A stretch of 64,000 nucleotides of DNA from Diphasiastrum complanatum (GCA_029204225.1 CM055106.1:7980907-8044906), one strand, 5' to 3'. Counted from the stretch's first letter, positions 47,682 to 59,446 are shown. Notes: generated by a model from the sequence alone, not told the origin. Program-made: numbers and translations.

Positions 47682-47738
47682 CTTTATGTTCCTAGAGTGT
47701 TGTGCAAGGGCTATAGCCTTGACACTTTCTAACAAACA

Positions 47739-48016
47739 GGATCTAATCTTGCCTTAAGGGCATATTCGGATGCTGATTTTGCAGGTGATAAGGTGGATAG
47801 GAGGTCCACAAGTGCTTTTGTTATATTCCTTTGCAATGTCATAGTGTCTTGGCTTTCAAAAAAGCAAGAAACTATTTCTCTATCTTCAACCGAATCAGAA
47901 TACAAGGCACTAACATCCACAACAAAGGAGATTTTATGGTTGAACAGGCTTTTGGTGGAGTTGCAAGTCATGGAGGCCGAGGAGCAGCCAATAATATTTT
48001 GTGACAACCAATCAAG
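47739..48016 (+). pseudogene. Copia relic D: RNase H (right half)
   Basis: Starts with the second GGATC and reads SNLALRAYSDADFAGDKVDR, STSAFVIFLCNVIVSWLSKK and ETISLSSTESEYKALTSTT, ending IIFCDNQSS. It is the direct continuation of the RT frame cut at 42822. The terminal part of RNase H is lost at about 48016, where unrelated coiled-coil sequence starts. Confidence 0.9.
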
Positions 48017-48028
48017 CCAAGCATAGCA

Positions 48029-49299
48029 ACCACTCGCTCGAATCAGACAACACGCAACTGATTGAACGAAATCATTTTCTCGAAACGTAGCTTCAGACTG
48101 CAATAAACGAAGCTGATTTTTTGAAACAGACCAATAAGACGATTGAGGCCAATTCTATAAATTTTCAGACTCAAAATGATTCTTTGAAACAATAGTTGTT
48201 GGTTTCAAATCAACTCAATGTCACTCTCCAAAAGCATTTGCAGGAGGAGCAAGCCACATGATTAAAGACAGAAGTTGCTCTTACTCTATGCAGCAATGCA
48301 GGCTCGATCATAGTAGACCTCTCAAAGCTAACCCAGCTCCAAGGCCAGATGCTCAAAATTTTTTGAGTCAAGTTCATGCAACCGCTCAAGGATGCAAAGG
48401 CACTTGTCGAGGAAGAGTTGGTTGAGTTGAAGGAGTTGTCTAGTGAAGCCACCCCAACTTGCAGCAGGCCCAACTCTCACGAAGAATACCTTCAGGCCCT
48501 ACTTTGCATTGATGATCTGACGCAGCAAATACAAGCTATGTCTGCCTGCTCAAGAGTTATCAACCATCCAGAGTATTTGGAGGCAGTCGTGAAGATCGAC
48601 AAGTTCGAACAGGAGTTGTCAAATCTCAAGCAATAGTTGGAAGACCAGAAGTTAGCTGCTGAGTTGCAAACTCTGGACTTGGCCACAGTAACTACTCAAG
48701 CAAAGCGAACATGTCGAAACCAGTCGAAGGTATGTGCTGAAAGATTCCATGCATTTGCTAGACAATTCTGGAAGTGGTGTCCTCAGGCAATTAACATTGA
48801 ATTACAATGGCATGTGGATTACATGATGCTACCAGGCACAGTAGGCATCGCCTTCGACGATTGGAAGCAACCATGGGACAAGGACAACTTTCTCTGGTTA
48901 GGGGCCCAGTTATCTATCGAGCAGAAAGGATGTCTCTGCTGGGGCATAATTCAGAATGAAATCCAGGTCGTGCCTTTTGGTTCAACAGAGTTATACATAG
49001 GCTCTTCTGCTATGTATGCTCTCGAATACATTCGAATCAAAGGGTTTTAATTTTTGCGAAATGAAGACAATAAGCGACATTTTTGGAAGCGAAAGTCACA
49101 GTTTCAACTGTACAAACCACAAGTTGTTGTGGATCTAGGTGCTTTCGACGATGCAGGTTTGCTGATTAATGTAAATATGGCCTATCTTGAACTTTTCAGT
49201 CTTTACGTGGATTGGGAGCGAAACCTTGCAGATTATTTTGCAGAGATTCGACACAATCTGCAAGACAGAAGGAAGTCAATACATTATAAACAGTTCTGA
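48029..49299 (+). pseudogene. Unknown coiled-coil ORF decayed only by stop codons
   Basis: One frame spans about 423 codons with no frameshift. The first ~210 codons are Gln/Glu/Leu-rich coiled coil (INEADFLKQTNKTIEANSIN, DKFEQELSNLKQ). The second half is globular, with WHVDYMMLPGTVGIAFDDW, FLWLGAQLSIEQKGCLCWG and YKPQVVVDLGAFDDAGLL. Six in-frame stops (TAG, TAG, TGA, TGA, TAG, TAA) are each one C-to-T change from CAG, CGA or CAA. A further related stretch, LPVKLQEFGNLPVGHYTKSK, ends at 49609. A GAGGAAGGGGA tract and LTR start follow, so this may be the last ORF of a gypsy-type element. The family is unknown. Confidence 0.6.
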
Positions 49300-49923
49300 A
49301 ATCATTTTGGCAGTCTGGCGCCTTTGTGACAAAGACATTGTTTTTTGTTCAGAATCTTTATGTTAAAAGTCTTTCATAAGATTTTTAGCTCGCTATTGTA
49401 AAGAAAGCACATTACGTAGTGATTAAGATGCCAACAGAAAATTAACTCAGGAGCTGTCCAATGGAACCTTACTCCCAGTTAAGCTTCAAGAATTTGGCAA
49501 CCTACCAGTTGGCCATTATACAAAATCCAAAGAAGACTTGTTGTTGATTGAGGCTCAACAAAACTTGGAGTTCGCCCAAAAGCTACATGAAGAATTGAAT
49601 CTTTCTTAAATATTCATTCTTGCATATGTCGTGGTGATGTTTCTATGTGATGCTGAATCTAGATCTTTGAAGTTTTGAAGATGTTTTGAAGTTTGATTCC
49701 AGTTCTTATCAACAATTCAAAGATCAAATCAAATCAATTTATTTAAAAGAAACAACAAAGATACATATTCTCTGAGATGAAGAAATATCTAAAGGAAGAA
49801 ACATATGAAGAAATATCTTTTCGTCTTAACAAAAATATGAAGAATAGAATGATTCACGAATGATCCTCAAAATAATAAAAATGATATGTTCACGAGGACG
49901 TTTCACATTTGAGGAAGGGGATA

Positions 49924-51140
49924 TGTGATGCCACGAAATTGTTAAAAATTGATATGGCATGATATACTCGAAAATGAAGATATGAGCTAGATAAATATAA
50001 ATCATGACGAGGCCTAAGTCATTTTTCGGGAATATATCTCCTAAGTACTTGCCTTGTATTTAAGGGCAAGACCTTTAAAAGACATTGTCTTGGATAGCCT
50101 TTACTAGGTCGTCCATGCGAAATGACTAGATATGAAAAGACATGTTAAACTAGAGTAATTTTAACTCTTAGTTAAATATACCTCTTATGGTATAATTGAA
50201 CCTATACTCAATCTAATTGTTAACTAGACCTTTTAGCGGGAGCGACGCACCTGTTATTTTAGAGGTGTGTTTGTTCGTCCCGTAGGACAGATCTCACACT
50301 TCAGTCTCGAGCATCGAGAGATAAGAGTTTATGCATATGTAAGAGGTTGAAGAAGTGAATAGAGTGATGAGAGTTATTCTCTCTTATCTCTGCTCTCCGC
50401 ACTGTTGAGTGTGAGTGATCCTGAGTCTACTAGCAATCTCTAATGCATTACATGAATTACTCTCTGATCAGACAGACTCTCTAGCGCATTACAGTCGTTT
50501 GATGTGTATCCGTAAAACATGCTCTAAAGAACTATCTTAAAATCATCTTATTCGTTTGTCGCGAATACTTTCTTTTCGCACTCAAATAACGACTACATTT
50601 GGTACAGTCTAGCACAATCATTGAATAACACTGTATGTATACATATGAGATGACAGTCCCTATCTGAAGAATTGAGTCTTTGATTTGTGTTCCTAATTGT
50701 AATTGACATAAGTTTCTAACGTGCTCTAAAACTATCCGTGTTCTTTAACCAAAACCTTGGACTTAAGTTGTTGAGGACTTCTGTCTAGAAACGAACAGTT
50801 TGCGAATGCGATTAATTAATTGTCTGCACAACCACAAATACATCGAACAATTCTCGACTCTCTGTTGACACCTTAATCAGCTAGAGTGTAGTATTGCCAT
50901 ACTACACTAATAACATCTCATCTGTAAAACGTGTTTCATTCGATTTGATAGAGGCCAGATTGTTGTTTTGAAATTACTAACATTACACACCCCAAACACA
51001 AGTAATACTGGTTACTTTCTAATGTCTGTCGACAACCAGAATAACACTCGAAATCACTTGTCATAATTATACCAAATACATAACTTTCTAACGTTGTCCT
51101 CTGTGGGAACAACATTATTTACTACAAAATCTATCTTAAC
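49924..51140 (+). mobile_element. Gypsy-type LTR (probable)
   Basis: TGTGATGCCACG follows the purine tract TTTGAGGAAGGGGATA, the same style as element H. Near 51110 the phrase GTGGGAACAACATTATTTAC followed by TACAAAATCTATC resembles the U5 end of element H (GGAACGATACCCGTTTATAC, ACAAATATCTATC). The right end is approximate, and no partner LTR was found. Confidence 0.5.
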
Positions 51141-51239
51141 CTTGTTGTCATTCTGCCAACGAGCGAGACACTGACGATCTCGCTCTAAAAATTAAACTCA
51201 ATATACAATTGCTCTACTATCATGCATCTTCTTGTCTTG

Positions 51240-51412
51240 CATCTTTTGTCTTGATTGCTAAATAGAATCTGTTCTGTGATGTGTAGTCGCGTGTCTAGGA
51301 TCATGTGAAGCTTTCGCGCAAAAGAAAATTCAAAGACACGAAATCGTTTGTGAATATGAAAATGAAAAGAAAAAAGAAAAACAGTTTGGCTTTCGCGACA
51401 TGGTATCAGAGC
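51240..51412 (+). mobile_element. 5' LTR end and primer-binding site of copia I
   Basis: The U5 end ...GCTTTCGCGACA (to 51400) abuts a perfect TGGTATCAGAGC (51401-51412). The same ~140-bp end recurs at 57441-57581. The left part of this LTR is unclear and seems truncated or diverged. Confidence 0.8.
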
Positions 51413-51464
51413 ACACAGGTTATCACTACTGATATTTAAGTCGTGATTCTCTAGACAACACAAT

Positions 51465-54440
51465 ATGGCTACAACAATCCAGACAAGAGTAGCAATCAGT
51501 CTTGATGGCGCAAATTACAGAATCTGTAAATTCAAAATCAAAACACTTCTGAAGAGTGAAGGCATCTGGTCGATGACCAAACTCTCGGAGGTGCAGCCTC
51601 CAGAGGGAGACCCGAGGAGAGCTGAATGGATAAAAAAAGATGAGCGCGCAATGGCAATCATCATTTCATCCATAAATTCTGATCTACTCATGCCGATTGA
51701 AAACTGCGAAAGCAGCCATGCAGCGTGGAAAAGATTAAAACAGAAGTATGAAGTGAGGACTGTAGCTTCAGTCATGCACCTTCACAATCAGCTGCAATCC
51801 ATATGATGGGATGGAAACCAGTTGGATCAGCACATTGAGAAGATTAGAATGATTTTCACTCAGCTCGGTGCATCAGGATAGGAGCACTAGGTCCCAGCAC
51901 CACAGCAGTTGATGTACTTCATGAAATCTCTACCGACGTCCTATCAGCCAAGGAGAATGCTCATAATGAGTCTACCAGATATGACATTCAACAAAGCAGT
52001 CAATCTTGTCGCTGATGAGAGACAAAGGAGAGGGAAACAATGATCAAGAGAAGGCTCTCTTCACGAAAGGAAAGAAGAAAGACAAGAACAAGCCAAGATT
52101 CGAAAAGATGAAGTCCTCAAATCAACAATCTTCTTCCTGCAATCACTACCACAAACCAGGCCATATGGCCAATAAATGCTGGTTCAATCCAGCAATACCT
52201 TGCATGCACTGCAAGAGGAAGGGGCATTTGCATACGATTGTAGATTCAACCCAAAAAGAAATAACAAAGCTGAAAAAACTAATGTTGGAGAGTCATCGAA
52301 AGATGCTGATAGAGGTGACGAAGCTTTCACAATACTCGATGAGGCTTCAACGAGCTACACTGAACACGACTACAATGTAGTCATTGATTCAGGAGCAATA
52401 TCTCACATAAACTGCAACAAGAAGATCTTGATCGACTTCAGAGAGTTCAAAAACAACAGAGCAGTGATTCTAGGCGATGGGAGCAGACACGATGTCAAAG
52501 GAATCGGCACTCTACAGTTGCGAACATTGTCAGGCCAAGCAGAGCTGCCAGGTGCACTCTATGTGCCTTCACTTAGAAAAGATCTGATATCCATCTCCAA
52601 GATGGCAGATCTTGGCATTCGAGTTTTGTTTGACGGCAACACATGCCGCATGATCGAGAGAATGACAAACAAGTTGTTGAAGGTTGGATGCAGAGAAGGA
52701 AACCTCTACCAGGCCAAAATAATCAGCAACTCTGATAGCATATTAAATGCATCAGAAAATGAAAATCAGCTCTGGCATAAGAGAATGTATCATCTGAACA
52801 TGCAGAGCCTATATGACATGAGCAGAAAAGACATAGTCACAAGTCTCAAGATTTCAAGGCCCGAAACTGAGTTCTGCGAAGCCTGTAAAAAAGGCAAGCA
52901 ACATCAAAATCCATTCACACATGAGGGGAGAAGAGCGAAGGAAGTTCTTGAGCTTGTCCACTCTGATGTCTGTAGACCGATGAAGATGGATTCACTCTCA
53001 GGTTTGAGGTACTTTCTGATGTTCATAAATGACTAAAGCTGGATGACCATGATCTACTACTTAAAGAAGAAATTTAAAGTGTTTGATTCCTTCAAGAAGT
53101 TTGTGGCATTTGCAGAGCGACACACCTCAAAAAAGATACAGATCCTTAGATCTGACAACGGAGGTGAATACAAAAGCAAAGAATTTTTAAAATTCTGCGA
53201 AGCATAGGGGATCAAATACCAGTTCACTCCTGCATACACACCAGAATACAACGGTGTAGCAGAAAGAAGAAACAGAACGCTATTCGAAGGAGCCAGATGC
53301 ATGATGGCACAGGCTCAATTGTCAGGCCAATTCTAGGCTAAGGCAATAGGTACAGTTGTACACCTGCAGAATAGATCAACAACGATAGTGCTGGATAACA
53401 AGACACCATATGAAATGTGGACAGGCAGAAAGTCTGATCTGTCATACATACGAGTGTTCGAATGTGCAGCATACAAGCACATTCCAAAAAAAAAAGAAAC
53501 AAGTTTGATGACAAATCAGAGCAAACAACATGGTCGGCTACTCGAATGACACACAAGTGTACATGCTCTATGATCCAACCACGAAGAAGGTTGTTTCGAG
53601 CAAAGATGTGAAGTTCAATGAGTCCACATTCCCTTCACTGAAAGACGAAAGAGGCCATGAGATCTTCACATTGCTGCCTATTCAAGAGGGAGATCGAGGA
53701 CAGACATCAAATTAGAATGCAGAGCCGCAGACTCCAGAGCAGCAGAAAGCAGAAGATCAATCCCACAAACAAGAAACATTTGAGTAGCGACGAAACAAAC
53801 CTAGGAGATCAACAAGACAAAGAAGACCTCCAGACTATTACTCTGACAATCTTCAGTGGAACGAACATACACAGTTTGAGTATTGCAGCTTCATTGAAGG
53901 GCCAACAAGATGTCAAGAAGCTATCCAGAGTCCAGAGGGAAAATTTTGGAAGCAGGCGATGTCAGAGGAGATCGATTTGATGAGGCGAAACGAGCCATGG
54001 ACATTGGAGCCACTGCCAAAAAACAAAAAAATAGTCGACTGCAAGTGAGCTGCAATCAGCTGGATATGCAAAAAACAAACCTTGGTGGCTCAATCCTCTT
54101 GCAAAGCTGAATACGTCGCAGCTTCAAAGGTGGCAAATGAGATAGTGTGGCTGCAGATGATGCTGGAGGCAATTGGGATACTACAAGAAGGGCCAAGCAT
54201 GATGATGATGGACTCTTAGAGTGCCATCTATTTGTCCCAAGATCATGTCTTTCATTCAAAGACAAAACACATACCTTTGAAGTACCATCACATTCAAGAT
54301 TTAATCTTGAAAGAAGAGCTCCAGGTCCAGTATATAAAATCAAAAGACATGATTGCAGATCTGCTCACGAAGTCGCTCGACAAGCCACTCTTTTCCAAGC
54401 AAAGAAAGAAAATTGGATTGAACGTGCAAAGCTGCAAGGT
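51465..54440 (+). pseudogene. Copia I, copy 1: gag-protease-integrase, RT mostly deleted
   Basis: Gag starts MATTIQTRVAISLDGANYRI; stops and a frameshift follow, and one zinc knuckle has lost a Cys (CNHYHKPGHMANKC). Protease and pre-integrase (52176-53036) carry IDSGAISHINC and LWHKRMYHLNM...FCEACKKGKQH. Integrase has ILRSDNGGEYKSKEF and EYNGVAERRNRTL with the catalytic D and E, but is broken by several stops. After DVKFNESTFPSLKDERGHEIF and a proline-rich linker, almost all of RT is missing. RNase H resumes near 54060 (LVAQSSCKAEYVAASK) and ends MIADLLTKSLDKPLF. Copy 2 at 60.3-62.1 kb retains the RT. Confidence 0.92.
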
Positions 54441-54451
54441 TCAAGAGGGAG

Positions 54452-54842
54452 TGTCAGAAATGGTGAAGTCCTGCAACTTTCCCACAACACGAACATGAAA
54501 CAAAGGTGCTGCCAGCTGGCAGCTCAACAGGCTTGGAGTCGTAGACTTCACGCCCAGCTGAAACGAGTGGTGATGACGGAGAGTAACTGATTAGTTGATT
54601 AGCGTTAACTAGTCTTGTGATTTTGCGTTTAGCTATCTTGTAAACTCCACACAATGGAGATATAAACTTTTATTTTTGGATCATAAAGATATATTTGAAC
54701 AAACAGAATTATTGTAAGAGACAGTGAGAGACGTAGCGAGTAGAGCAGAAAAGAAAAATACTAGAAACAATAGAGTTGTGCATGAATGTCTGCCAACGAA
54801 CAGAACACAGTGAAAAGAGCAGAGTGTCATTCCGTCAACGAG
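54452..54842 (+). mobile_element. Copia I 3' LTR, left part
   Basis: TGTCAGAAATGG follows the tract TCAAGAGGGAG. The LTR runs to about 54842, is interrupted by minus-strand copia J, and resumes at 57441-57581 with its U5 end. An inverted copy of its first part lies at 58985-59290. Confidence 0.75.
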
Positions 54843-56043
54843 CTCCTTGGCCTCTAGCACATGTAGCTCCATCAAGAGTCTTCTTAGCCATAGGAGCTCT
54901 TTGGTTGTTGAAGTCAATGCCTTGTACTCGGCTTCACAAGAAGATAGTGAGATAGTATCTTGATTTTGGAAAGCCAAGATATTACTCCTCACAAAGAAAT
55001 GTTGCAAATGCACTAATGGACTTCTATCCATCTTGTCACCTGCAAAATCTGAATCCGAGTAGGCTCTCAAGTGCAAGTTTTTCATAAAGTATGCCAAAAA
55101 ATCTAGTACTAGAAACATATCTAAGTACTCTCTTGGCACTTTTCCAATGATGAACTAAAGGAGCTTGCATACTTTGACTCAACTTGCTTTCACAAAAACT
55201 TAAGTCAGGTCTAGTGATGGTTAAATATATTAGAGAGCCTATAAGCTTCCTAAAGAGGGTGATGTCCTCAAAGGATGCTTCATCAAATTCATTAGTTGCT
55301 TTCACAACATGCTCCATAGCGGTGTCAATCCCCTTACAACCTTTCATACCAAACCTTCCAAGAATGGAAGTAGCATATTTAGATTGACTTATGAAAGTAA
55401 ATTGCTACTTCTAGACACTTCTATTCCAAGTATAAACTTTGGGAAGCCTAGATCTACCATCTTGAACTCACTAGATAAATCAACTTTTACTTTGCTTATG
55501 CATTCATCATCATTTCCTGTCATAATGATGTCATCAACATAAAGCACCAAAATGATGATCTTTCCTTCATTACATTTGAAATATAAAGAAGGTTCATAAG
55601 CACTTAGTACAAAGCCAAGGGAATAGAGAAAATCATGCAAGTACCAAGCTCTAGGTGCTTGCTTCAAGCCATATAGGCTCTTCCTTAAGTAGCACACTTT
55701 TTGCTCCTCACCAACCTTGATGAAGCCCTTGGATTGCATCATGTAGATTTCCTTTTCTAATAAGCCATTCAAGAAAGCATTTGTCACATCCATTTGCACA
55801 AGAAGACACCTCCTTCAAGAGGTCATTGCATACATTCAACTTTATGCAATGTAGAACTAATCTTGCTCTCTTCTTGTATTTGGTTTGTTCTTGGGGAGCT
55901 TGAGGCTCTTCCTCAACTCCTAGAACTATGTCAAAGAGGTCATGGATCACAAGGAGTGATTCCATCCTCACTTTCCAAATGGAATAATTTGTGGAAGTGA
56001 GTCTCTCACTTGATTCCAACAAATATCCACCCATGGATGACAT
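54843..56043 (-). pseudogene. Copia J: gag joined to RT and RNase H
   Basis: Minus strand from 56043: gag MSSMGGYLLESSERLTSTNY...NDLLKEVSSCAN, then directly RT MDVTNAFLNGLLEKEIYMMQ, SLYGLKQAPRAW, VLYVDDIIMTGNDDE, and RNase H RAYSDSDFAGDKMDR...SLSSCEAEYKALTS. The rest of gag, protease and integrase are missing between 55800 and the gag fragment. Frameshifts lie near 55390 and 55040. The 3' end is lost at about 54843, inside the copia I LTR. Confidence 0.9.
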
Positions 56044-56625
56044 TGTAGAATGAATGCTCTTCTAAAAATCACAAAGATTTTCTAAATTTTTAAAGATCTA
56101 TAAAAGGCCTAAAGCTCACAAGATTGCCTATAGCCTTGTCTCTATCAAACTAGCACACAAGCTTGAATGATACACAAAGATCTTGTCAAAAATTCCTAGC
56201 TTTCACTCTCACAGAAAATTTTGCTTTACACTTTTCTTATAGATTTCACTTCAACTAAGGATCTGAACAAATCAGCCTCTTAGATCTGATCTTAGACTCC
56301 AAACAGAAATGCTTCAATGATCCAAAAGTCTATTTGGTCATAGGCATTAGCGAGATTGAATCTAGATCAATACTATGCTTCAAAAAGCACTAAATTTGGA
56401 CTAGAATTGAGATTATAGGACCAAAAAACACAAGGTAACTTGAAATGAAAGTTGCTATACGGTTTCACACGTGTGAAAGTACATACACGGCCTCCAAGTC
56501 GATTTGATCCAAATAGAAACAAGCTATCACTCTAGATGAACTCGCCCTCACTAGTATTGGCCAGAAACAATATTTGCCAATGATCTTTGCAAGTTTTATT
56601 ATTCAAATGTTCACTCTCAAAATTA

Positions 56626-57440
56626 GCTCTGATACCATGATAAATTTTCAGTTTAAAGGACAATAATGATTGTACTTAACAATCATAGAGAGTTATTGGT
56701 TGCTTAATCAATGGATCTATCAAGTTCTACACATCAGATCTTGATCTAGATTCACTACACTTAGATTTAAGCAAGAGCAATGGATCAACACATCATAAAT
56801 TAGAGAAGGCGGCCTCACACGTGTGGAGTACTATCCACAGTACGGCCTGCACCTGAAACAACAAGTACTAATGATCTTGATAGCAATCATTCATAAAAAT
56901 CACAATTCTAATGACTAGAAATCTCACAAAAGTGTAGAATGCAAAAGTCTCATCAATCGTTTTAGAAAAATGATGATCCTTTTATGGATCAAGTACATCC
57001 ACGAGTCTGGTACAGTCTAGCAGGTCTTCACACGTGTGAAGAGTGCCACATCAATATGGCCAAAATCCGAAGAGCTAGTCTCCTAGAATATAGGAATATT
57101 CCCTACAAAATAGGATCTAAGAAAAATGGTCAACTCTTATCTTCTAGAACTCTACACACACGTGTGAACATCCACTTGCCATGTGGGAGCATTTACTCAT
57201 GCACATGCAAGGAAAAACTAATTTCTAGGTGACTAGTCAACTTGACTAAAAACTAGTCATATCATGTTCACACTAAATAGATTGATACAAAATCAATTTA
57301 GATATATACAAGTATGAAAAGTACTTCCTTTCACACATGGGAACAAGCTCCACATGTGTGAAATCAGATCATCAACATTGTTCTAATTTGATCTTTATTT
57401 ACAATAAACAATGTCAAGTGAGAAGTGACAAATTTCAACA
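56626..57440 (-). mobile_element. Copia J 5' LTR and primer-binding site
   Basis: On the minus strand the LTR runs 57440 to 56638, TGTTGAAATTTG...AAATTTATCA, followed at once by a perfect TGGTATCAGAGC (56637-56626). The LTR carries several CACACGTGTG palindromes (56817, 57029, 57159). Its outer edge abuts copia I LTR sequence at 57441. Confidence 0.85.
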
Positions 57441-57581
57441 GAATAGAATCTATTCTGTGATGTGTAGTCGCGTGTCTAGAATCATGTGAAGCTTTCACGC
57501 AAAAAAAAATTCAAAGACACAAAACTGCTCGCGAATACGAAAACAAAAACGAAAAAGAAAAATAGTTTTGCTTTCGCGACA
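57441..57581 (+). mobile_element. Copia I 3' LTR, U5 end
   Basis: Nearly identical to 51263-51400, ending GCTTTCGCGACA. It is the continuation of the LTR interrupted at 54842, with about 95 bp lost at the junction relative to the 5' LTR. Confidence 0.75.
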
Positions 57582-57589
57582 GATGTGAT

Positions 57590-57944
57590 TTTGCAGGGAA
57601 TTACCATTGGTCATCTTGAGGGAGAAGAACTTTCTCCTTAGATGTAACTTGGAAGCTACGTCGCGCATTTCATACAGGGTGCTCAAGATGTCCCAAACTT
57701 TCTTGGAGGTCTGAGCTTCAGACACATGGCTGATCTGGGTGTTTGATATGTTGAGGATGATCAGCGCAAAGGCTTTGCCATCCTTCAGCTTCCATCGGGA
57801 GATTGCAACGTCGTCGGCTTCGGGTCTTGCCTCTGCACTTGTGACAACATCATACAACCCCTTAGCCATTAGCATTGTTTTCATCTTAAATTTCCACAGA
57901 TGGTAATTGGATCCATCAAGCTTGTCCATGACGTTGGATTTCAA
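57590..57944 (-). pseudogene. Copia gag fragment
   Basis: The minus strand reads MKSNVMDKLDGSNYHLWKFK, then KLKDGKAFALIILNISNTQI and STLYEMRDVASKLHLRRKFF, closely matching the gag at 8.0-8.9 kb. It is cut at about 57590 next to the end of a copia I LTR. Upstream, 57960-58080 contains repeated TCGACTTCG words. Confidence 0.85.
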
Positions 57945-58559
57945 TGCTCAAGACCAAATCCATTGACTAATGAGCATCCTGAAAAATCAACCGAAGTTGA
58001 TTCCATCGACTTCGAAGTCACTGAAGTCTGACTTTATCGACTTCGACTTCTCCTTGCATATACTCCATCAACTCACTCAACTTGACATTGACTCCACCGA
58101 CCTCATCGATGTGAAAAATCCAGCAAGTTCACACATGTGGAGAACCACAAGAAATGTGTGAATAATCTTTACCATGCTTTGTGGTGGCACACAGATTACC
58201 TGTAGAGCAATCCTGCAATCTACCAATAGATATGAGGGTAGAGCACAATCTAGAATGCTACAGATCAAAGCAGTACTAATTACTCACAGATAGAGAGAAT
58301 ACATAAGCAAAATAATGTATGAAGAAGACACCAATCTCGAGTTAGAGAGAGAATATCAAAACAAGCAAAATAACATGAGATCCAATTTTGACATTATGAC
58401 ATTACCAAAGCTTAATTCATCATTAGAAATGAGTGAGAATGATATGTACATATATAGGAGAGCCAAAATTCATGGTACTCCTTGCATTCAATACATTCCC
58501 TACACCTAATCAAGTAAACTACTACCATATTAACACCTAACAGCTTGCATGTTGAAATT

Positions 58560-58870
58560 GCACCTAACTGCTACCTACTTTCTCCAAATGTCAATTTCTC
58601 AACTAGATATATACAAAACTACATGCATGTGTCCAATAGTATTTGCATGCCTTGCATGTGACTTCCCTAGATTACTTGGACATTTGTAGAACATGTATAC
58701 TGACTTGCATGTTGCATGCACTGATTGCATGTTGCATGCATGCACTCTAACTGACTTTGCATGTCATCTAGTTTTATGCATGTATCAAATCTAGATCTAC
58801 CTAACTCAAACTCGGCCTAATCTATAAGGTCATGTGCTCAATTCACATATCTTTGAAATATACAATGGAA
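58560..58870 (-). mobile_element. Copia LTR fragment, TGCATGCA-rich
   Basis: Colinear with 9968-10220 of the LTR near 10 kb, sharing ATGTGCTCAATTCACAT and runs of TGCATGCA. More diverged than the piece at 59447. Confidence 0.6.
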
Positions 58871-58984
58871 CAAAATGAAATATGACCATCTAGACATTGT
58901 GCATGTCATGTAGCTCGAGTTTGTACGTGCTAGAGAATGATATTTACAACTTGTAAATACACAAGGGAGATGATTTTCCTCATC

Positions 58985-59290
58985 ATTTTTTTTTCTGCTT
59001 TACTCGCTACCTCTCTCATTGTCTCTTACAGTTATTTTGTCTGTTCAGATATATCTTTATGATCCAGAAAGGATAGTTTATATCTCCACTGTGTGGAGTT
59101 TACAAGAGAGCTAAATGCAGAATCACAAGACTTGTTAACGCTAATCAACTAATCAGTTACTCTCCATCATCATCACTCGTTTCAGCTGGGCGTGAAGTCT
59201 ACGACTCCAATCCATTGAGCTGCCAGCTGGCAGCGCAAAAGATTCTCCTTTGTTTGTTTCGTTTCCTTCATTTGCTTTCGCTCATTTTTT
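58985..59290 (-). mobile_element. Inverted copia I LTR fragment
   Basis: Reverse complement of about 54480-54750, including GCTGCCAGCTGGCAGC and CTCCACACARTGGAGATATA. It belongs to the LTR family of copia I but points the other way. Confidence 0.8.
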
Positions 59291-59446
59291 TTCTTTCGTA
59301 TCTTTTCATTTTGTGTCTCTTTTCAGTTTGCGATCCTGGAGGTATGTTTACGATTCACGAATAATTCGCAAATCGTTCGTGCTTCGAGTCAAGGGATGTT
59401 GACTTTCGCGAATTGTTCTTGGTCGACCTTTGCTTTGTGTTCATGT

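Larger units (their letters stand above)
47357..47734 (-). mobile_element. TRIM with tRNA-like sequence in both LTRs
   Basis: Two 153-bp LTRs (47357-47509 and 47582-47734) differ at two positions and flank a 72-bp interior. On the minus strand the LTR reads TGTTAGAAAG...TTTTCACA. The 5' LTR is followed at once by TGGTATCAGAGC (47581-47570), and the interior ends in the purine tract TTGAGGGGGAG before the 3' LTR. This is a complete terminal-repeat retrotransposon in miniature, with no room for a protein. Each LTR contains a 71-nt tRNA-like cloverleaf. Confidence 0.9.

Noticed and set aside
48029-49299. Organellar DNA needing U-to-C RNA editing
   Set aside because: The stop pattern would fit, but the segment is surrounded by nuclear retrotransposons and encodes no organellar protein; deamination is simpler.
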